Counted from the stretch's first letter, positions 25,522 to 37,879 are shown. The stretch: 64,000 nucleotides of DNA from Beroe forskalii (GCA_011033025.1 WFMF01000339.1:124001-188000), one strand, 5' to 3'. Notes: generated from the sequence alone by a model not told the origin. Made by a program: numbers and translations.

Positions 25522-28212
25522 TCACCCAATATTATTTTCCTCCTCGGTATTTGAAACTTCCTCCGAACCCCCATCTCTCTCCTCATCACTAGAGAAAGCA
25601 TCCCTCCTCTCATCAGAGTTCACATCAGAGTGGTTCGAGACGTTCCTCTCCCTCGTCTTCTTCTTGTCAACTTCAAAAGATGTCATGTTGGTAGGGATGC
25701 CGGGGTCAAACCTTGACCTGAAACAGTGAGGGGTGTCAGAGTGAAGTCGTTTTGGTGTGGAGTGGTGTCAGTATGGAATGGTGTCAGGATGAATTGGTGT
25801 CAGTTTGGAGTGGTGTCAGTTTAGAGTGGTGTCAGTTTGGAGCGGTGTCAGGTTGAAGTGGTGTCAAGGTGAAGTGGTGTCAGAGTGAAGTGGTGTCAGA
25901 GTGAAGTGGTGTCAGGATGAAGCGATGTCACAGTGAAGTGGTGTCAGGGAGGAGTGGTGTCAGGGTGAAATGGTGTCAGAGTGAAGTCATTTTGGTGTGA
26001 AGTGGTGTCAACTGTCAGTGTGGAGTGGTGTCAGGATAAAGTGATGTCAGTTTGGAGTGGTGTCAAGGTGAAGTGGTGTCAGTGTGGAGTGGTGACAGGG
26101 TGAAGTGGTGCCAGAGTAAAGTGGTGTCAGGGTGAAGTGGTGTCAGGGTGAAGTGGTGCCAGAGTAAAGTGGTGTCAGGGTGAAGTGGTGTCAGGGTGAA
26201 GTGGTGTCAGGATGAAGTGGTGTCAGGTTGAAGTGGTGTCAGGATGAAGTGGTGTCAGGACGAAGTGATGTCAGAGTGAAGTGGTGTCAGAGTGAAGTGG
26301 TGTCAGAGTGAAGTGGTGTCAGAGTGAAGTGGTGTCAGAGTGAAGTGGTGTCAGAGTGAAGTGGTGTCAGGATGAAGCGATGTCACAGTGAAGTGGTGTC
26401 AGGGTGAAGTGGTGTCAGGGTGAAATGGTGTCAGAGTGAAGTCATTTTGGTGTGAAGTGGTGTCAACTGTCAGTGTGGAGTGGTGTCAGGATAAAGTGAT
26501 GTCAGTTTGGAGTGGTGTCAAGGTGAAGTGGTGTCAGTGTGGAGTGGTGACAGGGTGAAGTGGTGCCAGAGTAAAGTGGTTACAGGGTGAAGTGGTGTCA
26601 GGGTGAAGTGGTGTCAGGGTGAAGTGGTGCCAGGGTGAAGTGGTGCCAGAGTAAAGTGGTGCCAGAGTAAAGTGGTGTCAGGGTGAAGTGGTGTCAGGGT
26701 GAAGTGGTGTCAGGGTGAAGTGGTGTCAGGTTGAAGTGGTGTCAGGACAAAGTGATGTCAGAGTGAAGTGGTGTCAGAGTGAAGTGGTGTCAGGATGAAG
26801 CGATGTCACAGTGAAGTGGTGTCAGGGTGAAGTGGTGTCAGGGTGAAGTGGTGTCAGGGTGAAATGGTGTCAGAGTGAAGTCATTTTGGTGTGAAGTGGT
26901 GTCAACTGTCAGTGTGGAGTGGTGTCAGGATAAAGTGATGTCAGTTTGGAGTGGTGTCAAGGTGAAGTGGTGTCAGTGTGGAGTGGTGACAGGGTGAAGT
27001 GGTGCCAGGGTGAAGTGGTGCCAGAGTAAAGTGGTGTCAGGGTGAAGTGGTGTCAGGGTGAAGTGGTGTCAGGGTGAAGTGGTGCCAGTGTGAAGTGGTG
27101 TCAGGGTGAAGTGGTGTCAGGGTGAAGTGGTGTCAGGGTGAAGTGGTGTCAGGTTGAAGTGGTGTCAGGGTGAAGTGGTGTCAGGACAAAGTGATGTCAG
27201 AGTGAAGTGGTGTCAGAGTGAAGTGGTGTCAGGGTGAAGTGGTGTCAGAGTGAAGTCGTTTTGGTGTGAAGTGGTGTCAGTGTGGAATGGTATCAGGATG
27301 AAATGATGTCACTTTGGAGTGGTGTCAAGGTGAAGTGGTGTCAGTGTGAAGTGGTGTCAGAGTAAAATGGTGTCAGAGTGACGTGAAGGGGTGTCAGAGT
27401 GAAGGTGTGTCAGAGTGAGGTGGTGTCAGCGTGAAGTAGTGTCAGGGTGAAGTGGGGTCAGAGTGAGGTGGTGTCAGAGCGATGTGGTGTCAGGGTTAAA
27501 GTGATGTCAGAGTGAATTGGTGTCAGAGTGAGGTAGTGTCAGAGTGAAGTGGTGTCAGAGTGAGGTGGTGTCAGAGTGAGGTGGTGTCAGAGTGAGGTGG
27601 TGTCAGCGTAGAGTGGTGTCAGGGTAAAGTGGTGTCAACGTGGAGTGGTGTCAGAGTGAGGTGGTGTCAGAGTGAGGTGGTGTCAGCGTAGAGTGGTGTC
27701 AGGGTAAAGTGGTCAATCAAAGGAAGTTTTTTGATCATTTGCATCCTTAGGCAGGCTACCTGAGTTTCGACACGAAGTTGCTGGCTCTTTCGCTCGACTT
27801 CCTTCGTCTTATTTCAGCTACAACGGACCAATTCATTTCAGATAAATTAGAAGAAAATCAAAACAAATGAAAAGAAAACAATTGGCCTTAATTTACATCG
27901 CTTGTTTATATAGGGAGTCAATCATTCAATTAGGGCCAGTCGGAATGTTTCCAACAAAAACACTATTATCCAATCAAATGGTGCTTTATACCGGAAGCCT
28001 GGGACTTAAAGGAAGCTCAGGAAATTAATGATCGTCATTTTCAGCCAAGTATTTCCGATAGTTGTACTGTATTTCCTATGATAAATTCCAATAGTGACGC
28101 AACAATAGGCAAAACAATAGACAACAAAAGGGGCGGTCATGCGGAAAATTACCGGGCTTTATTATTAAAGCTTTAAAACTGTCTTTCATAGCTTGATTAC
28201 GGCACTTTTGAC
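25522..28212 (-). CDS. 3' end of an unidentified minus-strand gene with an acidic C-terminal tail (2-3 exons)
   Basis: The last exon is 25717 down to 25522, after a good acceptor (ACTGTTTCAG). It encodes about 64 residues that become strongly acidic and serine-rich (SSDEERDGGSEE, TEEENNIG) before TGA. The preceding exon is 27817 down to 27760 (acceptor CCGTTGTAG, donor CTCAG/GTAGCC), encoding EIRRRKSSERASNFVSKL. The two join in phase 2. A weaker 33-bp exon, 28212 down to 28180, also fits by phase. The tail looks cytoplasmic and phosphorylatable. I recognise no family, and upstream exons are not found. The 2-kb minisatellite lies wholly in the last intron. Open phase plus paired splice sites is the only support. 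Confidence 0.45.
25735..27715. repeat. Large minisatellite, 16-bp unit GAAGTGGTGTCAGGGT, with higher-order repeats
   Basis: More than 100 units run head to tail. A longer composite (GTCATTTTGGTGTGAAGTGG, then TCAACTGTCAGTGTGGAGTG, then GATAAAGTGATGTCAGTTTG) recurs near 25985, 26440 and 26878, a higher-order period of about 440-455 bp. The array starts 18 bp from the acceptor of the minus-strand terminal exon. Its core is the reverse complement of the array at 58735-59395. Confidence 0.95.
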
Positions 28213-29194
28213 CTGAAGAGACAAGAAAACCAAGGACTAAGCGGATGCCAGCATAATAACGGTCAATAAAGCAAGGATAATAATGTAACAACATAACGAG
28301 AGGAAATTAGAGCATTAACACGTTCGATCGGAGAAGAGCAATCATTACAAGTCAAGACGACTCTCTCCCTCTCTGCCTTTTTATACCCGGCGCGCGAAGA
28401 ATAGGCAATTATTTTCAACAATTTGACAGCGCACATACTGTTAATGACGTCATTTTGACCGCCTATTTATTCCGAGCGTATATAAGTCCAGCAGCAAGTC
28501 AAAAGGTTTTACATATTTTCAATGATCTGTAACATTTTACATTAAAGCAACCGAATATATCCAACCTGGACCTGGAACGGTAGATGGCTATGCGATAAAA
28601 ATGCTATGCGAGAAAAAAGAGGTTCGATTGTGATGTCATCATGATGGTTTTAATGTGGGCATGTTGATGACACAATCCCATCTATTATCCGTGTAAAACC
28701 TATCTAGTAACTGAAGAGTAACCTTGAGCAACTGAGGGATTTCGGAATTCGGCACAGGGTGAACCCTTCAAAAATCTTGAAACATTACAAATATGCGATC
28801 AATTGTAAAGAAGCGAAACAAACAGGGCGTTTTATTTTGTAATGAATTATGAGATTCGGGGATTATCAACTTTTAAGAGCATGTTACTAAAGGGTGTTCC
28901 AAAATGGAAATTCCCTCGAAATGGAAATTCCATCGTTATCACTTGCCGTGGCAAAGTATGTAGGTACGTGCCATTCAAACGATAATAATTCAGTAATTCT
29001 TGTATCGGGTACACTGAGATTAATCAACCGCGAGAGGTGAAATTAAATTCTAAATTTGTGGACGTTTCACGTGAAGTAAGGTACGAAATTGGTGAAAGTT
29101 TCCACGTGAATACGTTAAATTCTAATCTGGTTCATGCCATGTTTTTATTTTTATCAATATATCACAAGATAAAAGGTGATAATATTTCGTGGGA
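28213..29194. other. Intergenic or intronic stretch, no gene seen
   Basis: It contains copies of the dispersed motif at about 28444 and 28631. The 72-residue minus-strand frame at 28076-28294 spans a possible splice acceptor and is better read as intron plus short exon than as a single gene. Confidence 0.4.
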
Positions 29195-29667
29195 AAGGTC
29201 AGATTAGGATACGAGAAACTGCAGCAAAACGCACAGAATAATAATAATATCTGAGATATGCTAAAGACCTGCATACACATCTCTTACACGAAGTCACTAG
29301 TCTCTGATTAGATGTACATCATGTCGCCAAGAACATCTGATGACGTCATTATCAGGGTTTAGAGTGGTACGCTGATGACGGTAAAACGCGATGTAATATA
29401 TCCCTCACAATCTATCAGCGATTGGAAGCTGGTGTGAAGTGAGTTGGCAGGTCTCCCTTGACGAGTGACCTGCTGTATGTGCATTGTGCGTATAATATCT
29501 AAATTCTAAACACCAAGTTTACAGTTGTATGCTTGTGGGCATTATCATTAACCCGATTTTAAATTAGAAATTCAGAAATAAAAAAAAACATAATTCACTA
29601 GAGGGAGAATTCACTAAGAGCGACGTGTAAGAGTAGGTATAAGCTGAACCACGGGTCCCTTCAATGG

Positions 29668-29712
29668 ACCAATCAGCGCGCGAGGTGACTGCACTCTCGT
29701 GAGCTGATTGGT
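29668..29712. repeat. CCAAT-flanked hairpin of a dispersed family (copy 1)
   Basis: ACCAATCAGCGCGCGAG is followed by its imperfect complement ending GCTGATTGGT, then CATGAAGAT. The same arrangement occurs at 31936-31980, 44791-44833 and 48356-48398. Flanks also match (CACGGGTC or CACAGGTC upstream, AAGATCTCGG or AAGATTTTG downstream, then GATATTAAT), so this is one repeat family at two unrelated loci. Confidence 0.7.
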
Positions 29713-31263
29713 CGTAGTCATGAAGATCTCGGGAACCTATGGTATTAATGAAGATTCAAGTAATCATATCTCAGGAGCTTCATGTACCATTTGACAAATA
29801 GTTCCTCTCATATCGGCGGAATTTCATACAAATTACAAGGGATATGCCAAGGATTTTGATTGGATGGCGTGAACTGCATGTCAATTGTCAACCAATGAGG
29901 GGACTTGAGGATGGAAATAAATATGACACAGAGGAAACATTGCCATCTGTGGCATGAAGAGTCAACAGAAGAACCAAGTAGCGATATGAAGAAAAGCAAA
30001 CGATGCCGATCGAAACAGCTGTAGACGTGACTAGGATACTCCGAACAAAACAGTTGAAGTTTCTGCGATATTCCTGTGACCGATCATACTGGAGGCGTTA
30101 TATTACTAGACCATACGTCTATACCTGCACTGAAATATCAACTGCATGTAAAGGAACGCACAAGAACTCAAGATACCGAGCTTTGAGATAATATCTCAGC
30201 AAAACTCTAAGATGAGAAGCTTTGAGGTTAAGATACACAAGGCATTGTTTGTTGACAGATGCGCAGGCAACGTGGTATGTTAGACGGTGGTCGATGTTTA
30301 AATTACTAAAGGAGTAATGAGTACAGACCGGTCAAGAGCAGCAGAATTAGTTATCCGCCGGCTATGTGACGTCACCGAGCTCTACCGCGCGCTACAAAAG
30401 ATGACGTATCCGGCGGATTACTAGTGCACCGATTTAAGGAGTACAGACCGCTCAAGATGAAAGATCAACAAGTAATTACAAGTGATGTAGTTATAATGGT
30501 TTGGAGTGGTGAGTTGTTGACGAGATACCGCTTATTTTGCACAAGATCAGATGCGGGGATTTCTTACAATGGATATCTGAGGAATGCTGCACAGCGGAAT
30601 TTTACTAAGTTTTGGTAGTGGATTTTATTTAAATATTTAAGCTCATCGGTACCTACAGCAGATGGGAAAATCCACTTGTGCCTCAAAATTAGAAATATCA
30701 GATCTGGAGACTGGATCATAAGAAAGGAAGATGATCTTAGATAGGACAAAATTTGAAACCAATGCAAGAAATCTGATCCCAGATTCGCCAAAAAGTTAAT
30801 TGTAAAAAACAACTAACTTAATATGAAAGTCATGTCAATATTTTTGAAATAACACATAAAATTATTGTGACCACATGCTTGGTGTCTCTTCTCACCCCTA
30901 ATAGCGTAATGCCATCAACAAACCCTATTACAGATTATTAATCAGGTTAAATGGTAACACAGGGCCCAAGGCAGTAAATGCGCAGGTCACCATCAGTATT
31001 ACAAACCTGTCAGTTTGGTCACAGGACATACAGACAACTCACAACACCATGTTTTCTTTTTAAATTTTCCTCCGGAGAATTGACGCGAATCAAAAGAGCA
31101 GTTCTTCGCGAGAAGAGTACGAGGGGCGGGGCCACAGTAGGGAAAGGGGTAGAGCCCCCCCCCTCCTCAAATACGCAGTCTTTTTTATTTGATGACTTGA
31201 AACCGCCAGTAATTTGTTATGCAAACGGTGAAATTTTGTCCTATTAAGCTATTATTCCCGATA

Positions 31264-31461
31264 CATTTGAATTTTGCCAGCTTGGTCATGTGGCCCAAAA
31301 CTTCGATCTGACCTGGGGCAGTAACTGAAACACCTATTACTTCAACACTTGGTACATGCAGTGTTGCCTCAACATTGCACAAGCTGAAAGTTTCAAGTCT
31401 GTAGGTGTTTCAGTTTCTGCCCCAGGTCATATTAAAGTTTTGGGCCACGTGACCATTGACC
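31264..31461. mobile_element. MITE, truncated at the duplication breakpoint
   Basis: The left terminal repeat CATTTGAATTTTGCCAGCTT and the internal arms (CTGGGGCAGTAACTGAAACACC and its complement) are intact. The right end stops at TTGACC, where unit 2 of the 2.27-kb duplication begins. Confidence 0.75.
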
Positions 31462-33747
31462 AAGGTCAGATTAGGATACGAGAAACTGCAGCAAAACGCA
31501 CACAATAATAATAATATCTGAGATATGCTAAAGACCTGCATACACATCTCTTACACAGAGTCACTAGTCTCTGATTAGATGTACATCATGTCGTCAAGAA
31601 CATCTGATGACGTCATTATCAGGGTTTAGAGTGGCGCGCTGATGACGACAAAACGCGATGTAATATATGCCTCACAATCTATCAGCGATTGGAAGCTGGT
31701 GTGAAGTGAGTTGGCAGGTCTCTCTTTACGAGTGACCTGCTGTATGTGCGTCTTATATCTAAATTCTAAACATCAATTCTACTGTTGTATGCTTGTGTGC
31801 ATTATCTACAACTTGAATTAGAACTTCAGAAATTAAAAAAAAAATTAAAAAAAAAACATAATTCACTAGAGGGAGAATTCACTAAGAGCGACGTGTAAGA
31901 GTAGGTATAAGCTGAACCACGGGTCCCTTCAATGGACCAATCAGCGCGCGAGGTGACTGCACTCTCGTGAGCTGATTGGTCGTAGTCATGAAGATCTCGG
32001 GAACCTATGGGTAAGCTAATACACGACGTTCTCTGATATTAATGAAGACTCAAGTAATCATATCTCAGGAGCTTCATGTACCATTTGACAAATAGTTCCT
32101 CTCATATCGGCGTAATTTCATACAAATTACAAGGGATATGCCAAGGATTTTGATTGGATGGCGTGAACTGCATGTCAATTGTCAAACAATGAGGGGACTT
32201 GAGGATGGAAATAAATATGACACAGAGGAAACATTGCCATCTGTGGCATGAAGAGTCAACAGAAGAACCAAGTAGCGATATGAAGAAAAGCAAACGATGC
32301 CGATCGAAACAGCTGTAGACGTGACTAGGATACTCCGAACAAAACAGTTGAAGTTTCTGCGATATTCCTGTGACCGATCATACTGGAGGCGTTATATTAC
32401 TAGACCTTACCTGCACTGACATATCAACTGCATGTAAAGGAACGCACAAGAACTCAAGATACCGAGCTTTGAGATAATATCTCAGCAAAACTCTAAGATG
32501 AGAAGCTTTGAGGTTAAGATACACAAGGCATTGTTTGTTGACAGATGCGCAGGCAACGTGGTATGTTAGACGGTGGTCGATGTTTAAATTACTAAAGGAG
32601 TAATGAGTACAGACCGGTCAAGAGCAGCAGAATTAGTTATCCGCTGGCCTATGTGACGTCACCAAGCGCTGCCGCGCGCAACAAAAGATGACGCAACCGT
32701 CGGATAACTAGTGAACCGATTTAGGAGTACAGACCGCTCAACAGCAACGAGTATAGTTGCATGTGATGTTGCTATAAAGGTTTGGAGTGGTGCTATAAAG
32801 GTTTGGAGTGGTAAGTTGTTGACGTATTACCGCTTATTTTGTTCATGATGAGATGCGGGGATTTCTTACAATGGATATCTGAGGAATGCTGCAGAGCGGA
32901 ATTTTACTAAGTTTTGGTAGTGGATTTTATTTAAATATTTAAGCTCATCGGTACCAGCAGCAGACGGGAAAATCAACTTGTTTCTCAAAATTATAAATAT
33001 CAAATCTGGAGACTGAATCATAAGAAAGTAAGATGATCTAAGATAGGACAAAATTTGAAATCAATGCAAGAAATCTGATCCTAAATTCGCCAAAAAGTTA
33101 GTTTTAAAAAACAAAATACAGATTATGAAAGTCATGTCAATATTTTTGAAATAACACATCAAATTATTGTGACCACATGCTAGGTGTTTCTTCTCACCCC
33201 TAATAGCGTAATGCCATCAACAAACCCTATTACAGATTAGTAATCAGGTTAAATGGTAACACAGGGCCCAAGGCAGTAAATGCGCAGGTCACCATCAGTA
33301 TTACAAACCTGTCAGTTTGGTCACATGACATACAGACAACTCACAACACTACGTTTTCTTTTCAATTTTTCCTCCGGAGAATTGACGCGAATCAAAAGAG
33401 CAGTTCTTCGCGAGAAGAGTACGAGGGGCGGGGTAGAGCCCCCCCCCCCCTCAAATACGCAGTCTTTTTTATTTGATGACTTGAAACCGCCAGTAATTTG
33501 TTATGCAAACGGTGAAATTTTGTCCTATTAAGCTATTATTCCCGATACATTTGAATTTTGCCAGCTTGGTCATGTGGCCCAAAACTTCGATCTGACCTGG
33601 GGCAGTAACTGAAACACCTATTACTTCAACACTTGGTACATGCAGTGTTGCCTCAACATTGCACAAGCTGAAAGTTTCAAGTCTGTAGGTGTTTCAGTTT
33701 CTGCCCCAGGTCATATTAAAGTTTTGGGTCACGTGACCATTGACCAA
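31462..33747. repeat. 2.27-kb tandem duplication, unit 2
   Basis: Direct repeat of unit 1, starting immediately at its end. Unit 2 has an extra 33-bp piece near 32008-32040 and a second copy of TATAAAGGTTTGGAGTGGTG at about 32770-32812, and lacks the GGCCACAGTAGGGAAAGG stretch of unit 1 near 31130. At its right end the MITE is complete. Confidence 0.9.
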
Positions 33748-33765
33748 GCCGGCACTCTTCAAATG
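33548..33765. mobile_element. MITE, complete copy (218 bp)
   Basis: Terminal inverted repeats CATTTGAA...GCC(A/G)GCTTGGTC pair at both ends, followed by nested internal arms with CACGTG-like and CCAAAACTT blocks, so the whole element can fold back on itself. A third, shorter copy lies at 60195-60380. Non-coding and non-autonomous; the superfamily is not determined. Confidence 0.8.
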
Positions 33766-36197
33766 CGTCCAGTTCAGTCCATCCTAACAGAATTTCGAGT
33801 GCCACAATCCCCCATTAGATTATTCCATTACCCCGCATTTACACGTATTTCACAGAAGCAACTTCACTTCGTAATCAATTAAGTAATCAGGCAAAGTAAG
33901 TAGGTACAAAGTAAAACAGTAGTTTTAGCAGCGTTTGTAGGTTTTTGAACTAGACACGGCAAAATATGTAGGAGTAACCAGTAACACCGATTTTAAACAC
34001 AAGGAAACAACTTTTAAAGCTGATACTCGTTACAATAGCCTCCTTTTAACCATTAGGTATGAACCTGAATAGACATTTTGAAAGAGTATACTGCATACAC
34101 TGTTAATATTATCAGAGATATTTATAAAGATTAAACACGTATTATGAACATCAAACACTATCGATTGATGATGATTTTATCAAATGTCAATAAAATATTC
34201 AAAGTGCTTTAGTAACATCAAAGCACATGTATTCAATTTAACTATTCAACAAAATTCAAAGTGCTAAAATAGGTATATTTAAATATTTGAAAAAGTTCGA
34301 TAGTAGGCACAAATCCATGGTATCAGGGGTCCTTTGAAACAGTGAAAAATTTTGTCAAATAACGAGACAAAATATTAACTTTTGATAAAGGCCTTATCGC
34401 AAAGGATACCCAGATGAAAAGATGAGATACAGGATAAGGTCTCTGGAAACAAGTTTGTGTTTTCCATAGCGACGAAACTCAATTACTTAATTGCATTTCT
34501 TGGGCACATCATTTGGTATCATCTTGTGCCAGTAAACACTGGGGTGAATTAAGGGAACAGGTACAACTGGTGTAAATAAGTTTATTAACCATGAAATATA
34601 TCGGGCATTTGTCACTTGTCAGGCGGAGAAAGGGGAAAACACTGAATAATATTGGTGCATTTGAAAGGCGGAAAAAGGGCTAAAAGTGTTTTTAATTTTA
34701 ATCCTTTTTTCGACCACTTGAATTTCAACATTTCAAAATTGTACTGAAACGGTTCAAATAGTACTTAGCTCTAAAACTTACATCATTCATATAGATGTCT
34801 GTTAAATAATATGGATAAGATGGATCCTTTCAAGATAAGATGGATCCTTTCAATTCCGTGATATTGGGATGCAAATGATCTTAGCACCCGTACATTGATT
34901 GAGTATTTCTCTAGTTGTAAATCCTACCTGCTTATTCCGCCCCTTTGTAGCCTTAATTTGAGCTATTGGGTTCAACAATCATATAACAGCTCACTCCTAT
35001 TAATGGATTAAAGTAGGTGGTAAAAGGGCATCAAGCTCCTTAGGTTGATTTGTGGCAACCGTTTATATTTCGTTGTTTGTGAGAGATTATTCAGAAATAG
35101 AGTAGGTATTTATGATTGGGTATTTTTAGCAGGAAATCTCGCAAATTCATGAATATTATGTAAGTAATTAAATATCTTTCTAAAATTTTAACTTGTAATT
35201 TAAAAAATCGATGTATTTTTTAATTTCTACAAATCGTCAAGGCGAACTCACGTGCTGAAACACATAGCAACCGCCTCTAATTTCACGTGCATTAGTGCAG
35301 TTTCCATCCAACAGACTATAGCTGGACATCAGCACCTATATAATGGCCTATGGGTGTATAGCACTCCACCGTGGAGTCCACCCATTATAGCCCTCCACCC
35401 AGTGAAGCCCTCAGCCCAGGGTGACACAACATCGCTGAAAACGTGTTCCTGAATTATAGAACCCTCTGACGTTTTCATGCGGGTCTATGATATATAGACA
35501 CTTGCCTGATCGGGTCCATATTGCTCGGGCCAAAAACGGATACATCCCTCGGGCCAACGCTCTAGGTAAGTATCCCAAGATGGACCAGATAGGCAAGTGT
35601 CTATGTAAAACATAAATCCTGAAACGGGTCGGTTGCCTGGAGGAACTCTGACTCATCTAAGTCAATTTTCTTACTCCAAACTACCGAAAGGTGACCAGTT
35701 ATATCTTAATTTCAATCTTAATTGGGTTAGATCCTCCATTAGCAAAACTTCATGTTCTTCACCTTTTGTAACTATTGTAAAGGTTTCCATCGTAGAGGTT
35801 TCTATTGTAAATATTGAAATGTTCTTATTGTAAAAATCAAAGTTCTATCTATTGAGCTATTGTTGGTAAATAATTAGTTTCTTGCAAATAAATGATCAGT
35901 TTCTCGCGTGTAAATAATGATTATCCCGTAATAACAATTCTCTTGCAAGTTTCTATTATAAACAATTAATATACAGTATTTTAAATATAAAATAATTAAA
36001 TGTCTGTTATTCCATCCGACTGAAGGAAAAAAGAACAAAAAACAAGGTCGTATGAAAGTATACCAATGACCAAAAATGCTCTTCTTATGTTTGTAATACT
36101 AGAATAGAAGTTGAGTAGAGCTCGGGTTTTGGGCTTCATCCCCCCACTAACTCACAAAATCAGCATAAAGTCTTATCATAATAGGAGTCATTTCAAA
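33766..36197. other. AT-rich intergenic region downstream of the P450; small hairpin at 35494-35606
   Basis: No gene is supported. AGACACTTGCCT at about 35496 pairs with AGGCAAGTGTCT at about 35593. Between them lies a strong donor-like GCTCTAG/GTAAGTAT at 35564, but no convincing partner exon. I see no AATAAA on the minus strand close to the P450 stop. Confidence 0.4.
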
Positions 36198-37712
36198 TTA
36201 CGCAGTCATAACGTTCCTTTTTCGAAGTTTCACGTCAATACCCCCCATTGGATATTGAGTGAAATCCCCAGTCAAAATCAACTCTGTTTCGCTGGGCCTT
36301 CCATTGGTAACAACGAAGTTTTTAATCAACTGTGATATCAAGACTTTCATTTCCACCATTGCAAAGTGTTTACCAATGCAGTTCCTTGGACCGGCAGAGA
36401 AGGGCATGTAAGAAAAGGGAGTTGTCCGGTTTCCGGGGGCGAATCTTTCCGGGTTGAACTTGAGGGGGTCTTCCCAGTGAGCTGGATCTGTGTGTATCTT
36501 ATGAACCAGAATGGTGAATTTAGAATTCTTAGGGAAGTACCAATCATCCAGTGTGACACTGACTCCGGGAGCCATTTGCTTGGCAACAACCGGTGCCGGT
36601 CCTTTTAATCTCAGGCTTTCTTTGATAACCATTTCCAGGTACACCAACTGGTTCAGATCGTCGAATTCCAGGTCCTCTTTGTCACCGTAGACCCTATCCA
36701 CCTCTTCCTGGACCTTCTGATAGACATCAGGATGCCTGACAAGGTGCCAAACCACTCCAGCCATGGTGGTGGCAGTGGTTTCCATGCCTGCGCCGAAGAA
36801 CACCAAACACTCATCCACAATGTCATCCAAAGTCAGCTGATCCGATACATCGTGAGCTCGGATAAGGTGTGCTAGGATGGTGTTCTTCTTCCTTGCACTC
36901 TCCATGCCTTCTGTCAGTGTCCTCTTCATGAGATCCCGTGCAGGCAACGTCTGCTTCCACAGATCTGCCTTTTCTTGCTTATACTTCCAAGGCATCCTGA
37001 AACCAACTGGGTCCTTCAAGTTGAGTCCAATACACAGGTTTACAATGTTAACTGTGTTTATAAGCAAATCACTATGCTCTCTTATAAGTTCATCGGACAT
37101 TTCAAAGCCACACTTTGCGATTGTCTGCATTGCTGACAACACTAAGTGATCGAACATATCGAACACTTCCTCTGCTTCAGCCATCCTCTGCATGACATCA
37201 ATGAAGTTGTGGCTTATCACGATCATACCCTCCATGGTCTCCTTTAGGGCCCCCTTGCTGAAGGCCTTGTCTTCCACCCGTCGCTTGGCAGCCCACACCT
37301 CGCTCCCGATGTCCCCAATAAGTCCATATTTCCCTCCCACGCGGACTCCGTTCATGGAATTCCAAGCCCCGAAGAGCGGTCTCTTCGTATACGCCTTTCT
37401 GTCCGTCATGAGCTTCGCAATGATAGGCACATCAGTCACCAAGATCAGACCTTGATTATACAGGAACACGATGTTGATTGTGGAGTTGCCTTCCGGCACC
37501 ATTTCGCCCATCACGATGCCCTTGTGCTTGTTCCTATCCGCCTTTACCCTTCTAGAAAACTCCGGTTCGTGGCCTCTGAACCACTGTAAGCCCCAGGGTA
37601 TGGGAAGGGATGGGATGTGGCGGAAGCTGCGCCTCTGGAGGAAAAGAAGGAAGTTGATTATCAAGTAGCTGGCAACTGTCAAGACAAGTGGGACATACAG
37701 TAGTAGAAACAT
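36198..37712 (-). CDS. CYP46A1-like: Cytochrome P450, CYP46 (cholesterol 24-hydroxylase)-like, single exon
   Basis: This is a heme-thiolate monooxygenase of 504 residues, the usual length for a microsomal P450. An N-terminal hydrophobic anchor (residues about 2-27) is followed by a proline-rich hinge (PSLPIPWG). The I-helix oxygen motif AGMETT is at 308-313, the K-helix ESLR at 365-368, a PERF box follows (FNPERFAP), and the heme loop FSAGPRNCIGKHFA has its ligand at Cys445. Overall spacing and the PFSAGPRNCIG context recall CYP46; in that family the enzyme hydroxylates sterol side chains in the ER membrane, but substrate cannot be read from sequence. The frame is intact and intron-free. The 5' side shows CAGTTTCCCCCTCAG seven bases before the ATG on the coding strand, a good splice acceptor, so a non-coding first exon may exist. 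Confidence 0.9.
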   Translation of the reverse strand: MFLLLYVPLVLTVASYLIINFLLFLQRRSFRHIPSLPIPWGLQWFRGHEPEFSRRVKADRNKHKGIVMGEMVPEGNSTINIVFLYNQGLILVTDVPIIAKLMTDRKAYTKRPLFGAWNSMNGVRVGGKYGLIGDIGSEVWAAKRRVEDKAFSKGALKETMEGMIVISHNFIDVMQRMAEAEEVFDMFDHLVLSAMQTIAKCGFEMSDELIREHSDLLINTVNIVNLCIGLNLKDPVGFRMPWKYKQEKADLWKQTLPARDLMKRTLTEGMESARKKNTILAHLIRAHDVSDQLTLDDIVDECLVFFGAGMETTATTMAGVVWHLVRHPDVYQKVQEEVDRVYGDKEDLEFDDLNQLVYLEMVIKESLRLKGPAPVVAKQMAPGVSVTLDDWYFPKNSKFTILVHKIHTDPAHWEDPLKFNPERFAPGNRTTPFSYMPFSAGPRNCIGKHFAMVEMKVLISQLIKNFVVTNGRPSETELILTGDFTQYPMGGIDVKLRKRNVMTA

Positions 37713-37737
37713 CGTGGTCCTGAGGGGGAAACTGGTG

Positions 37738-37744
37738 CTTTATA
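37738..37744 (-). promoter_or_regulatory. Possible TATA box upstream of the P450
   Basis: TATAAAG on the coding strand starts about 30 bp before the ATG, and TTATAA lies a little further up. A TSS from the first would almost coincide with the ATG, so either the leader is very short or the true promoter lies beyond a 5' UTR intron. Weak evidence. Confidence 0.3.
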
Positions 37745-37879
37745 TCATGTTATAAGGGTTAAACTGGTAAACATGCCAACCTGGACCAATGTGAAGGGGG
37801 GACGGACTTTTCGCGGCCTCACGACAATTAACCTCACGAAACTTATTGCCTACTAATATTTCACTACTAGGCAAAGGTA

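Larger units (their letters stand above)
29195..31461. repeat. 2.27-kb tandem duplication, unit 1
   Basis: From AAGGTCAGATTAGGATACGA onward the sequence repeats 2267 bp later with a few percent divergence and small indels. The unit contains a CCAAT-flanked hairpin (29668-29712), a dispersed-motif copy (29341), a palindrome around 30355-30420 (TTATCCGCCGG ... CCGGCGGATTA) and, at its right end, a MITE cut within its terminal inverted repeat. The small open frames (29808-29999, 30978-31247, 31185-31382) are conserved between units only as part of the duplication; I do not call genes. Confidence 0.9.

Noticed and set aside
35496..35564. Short exon-like stretch before GCTCTAG/GTAAGT
   Set aside because: It is part of a hairpin whose arms pair across it, and no neighbouring exon fits.
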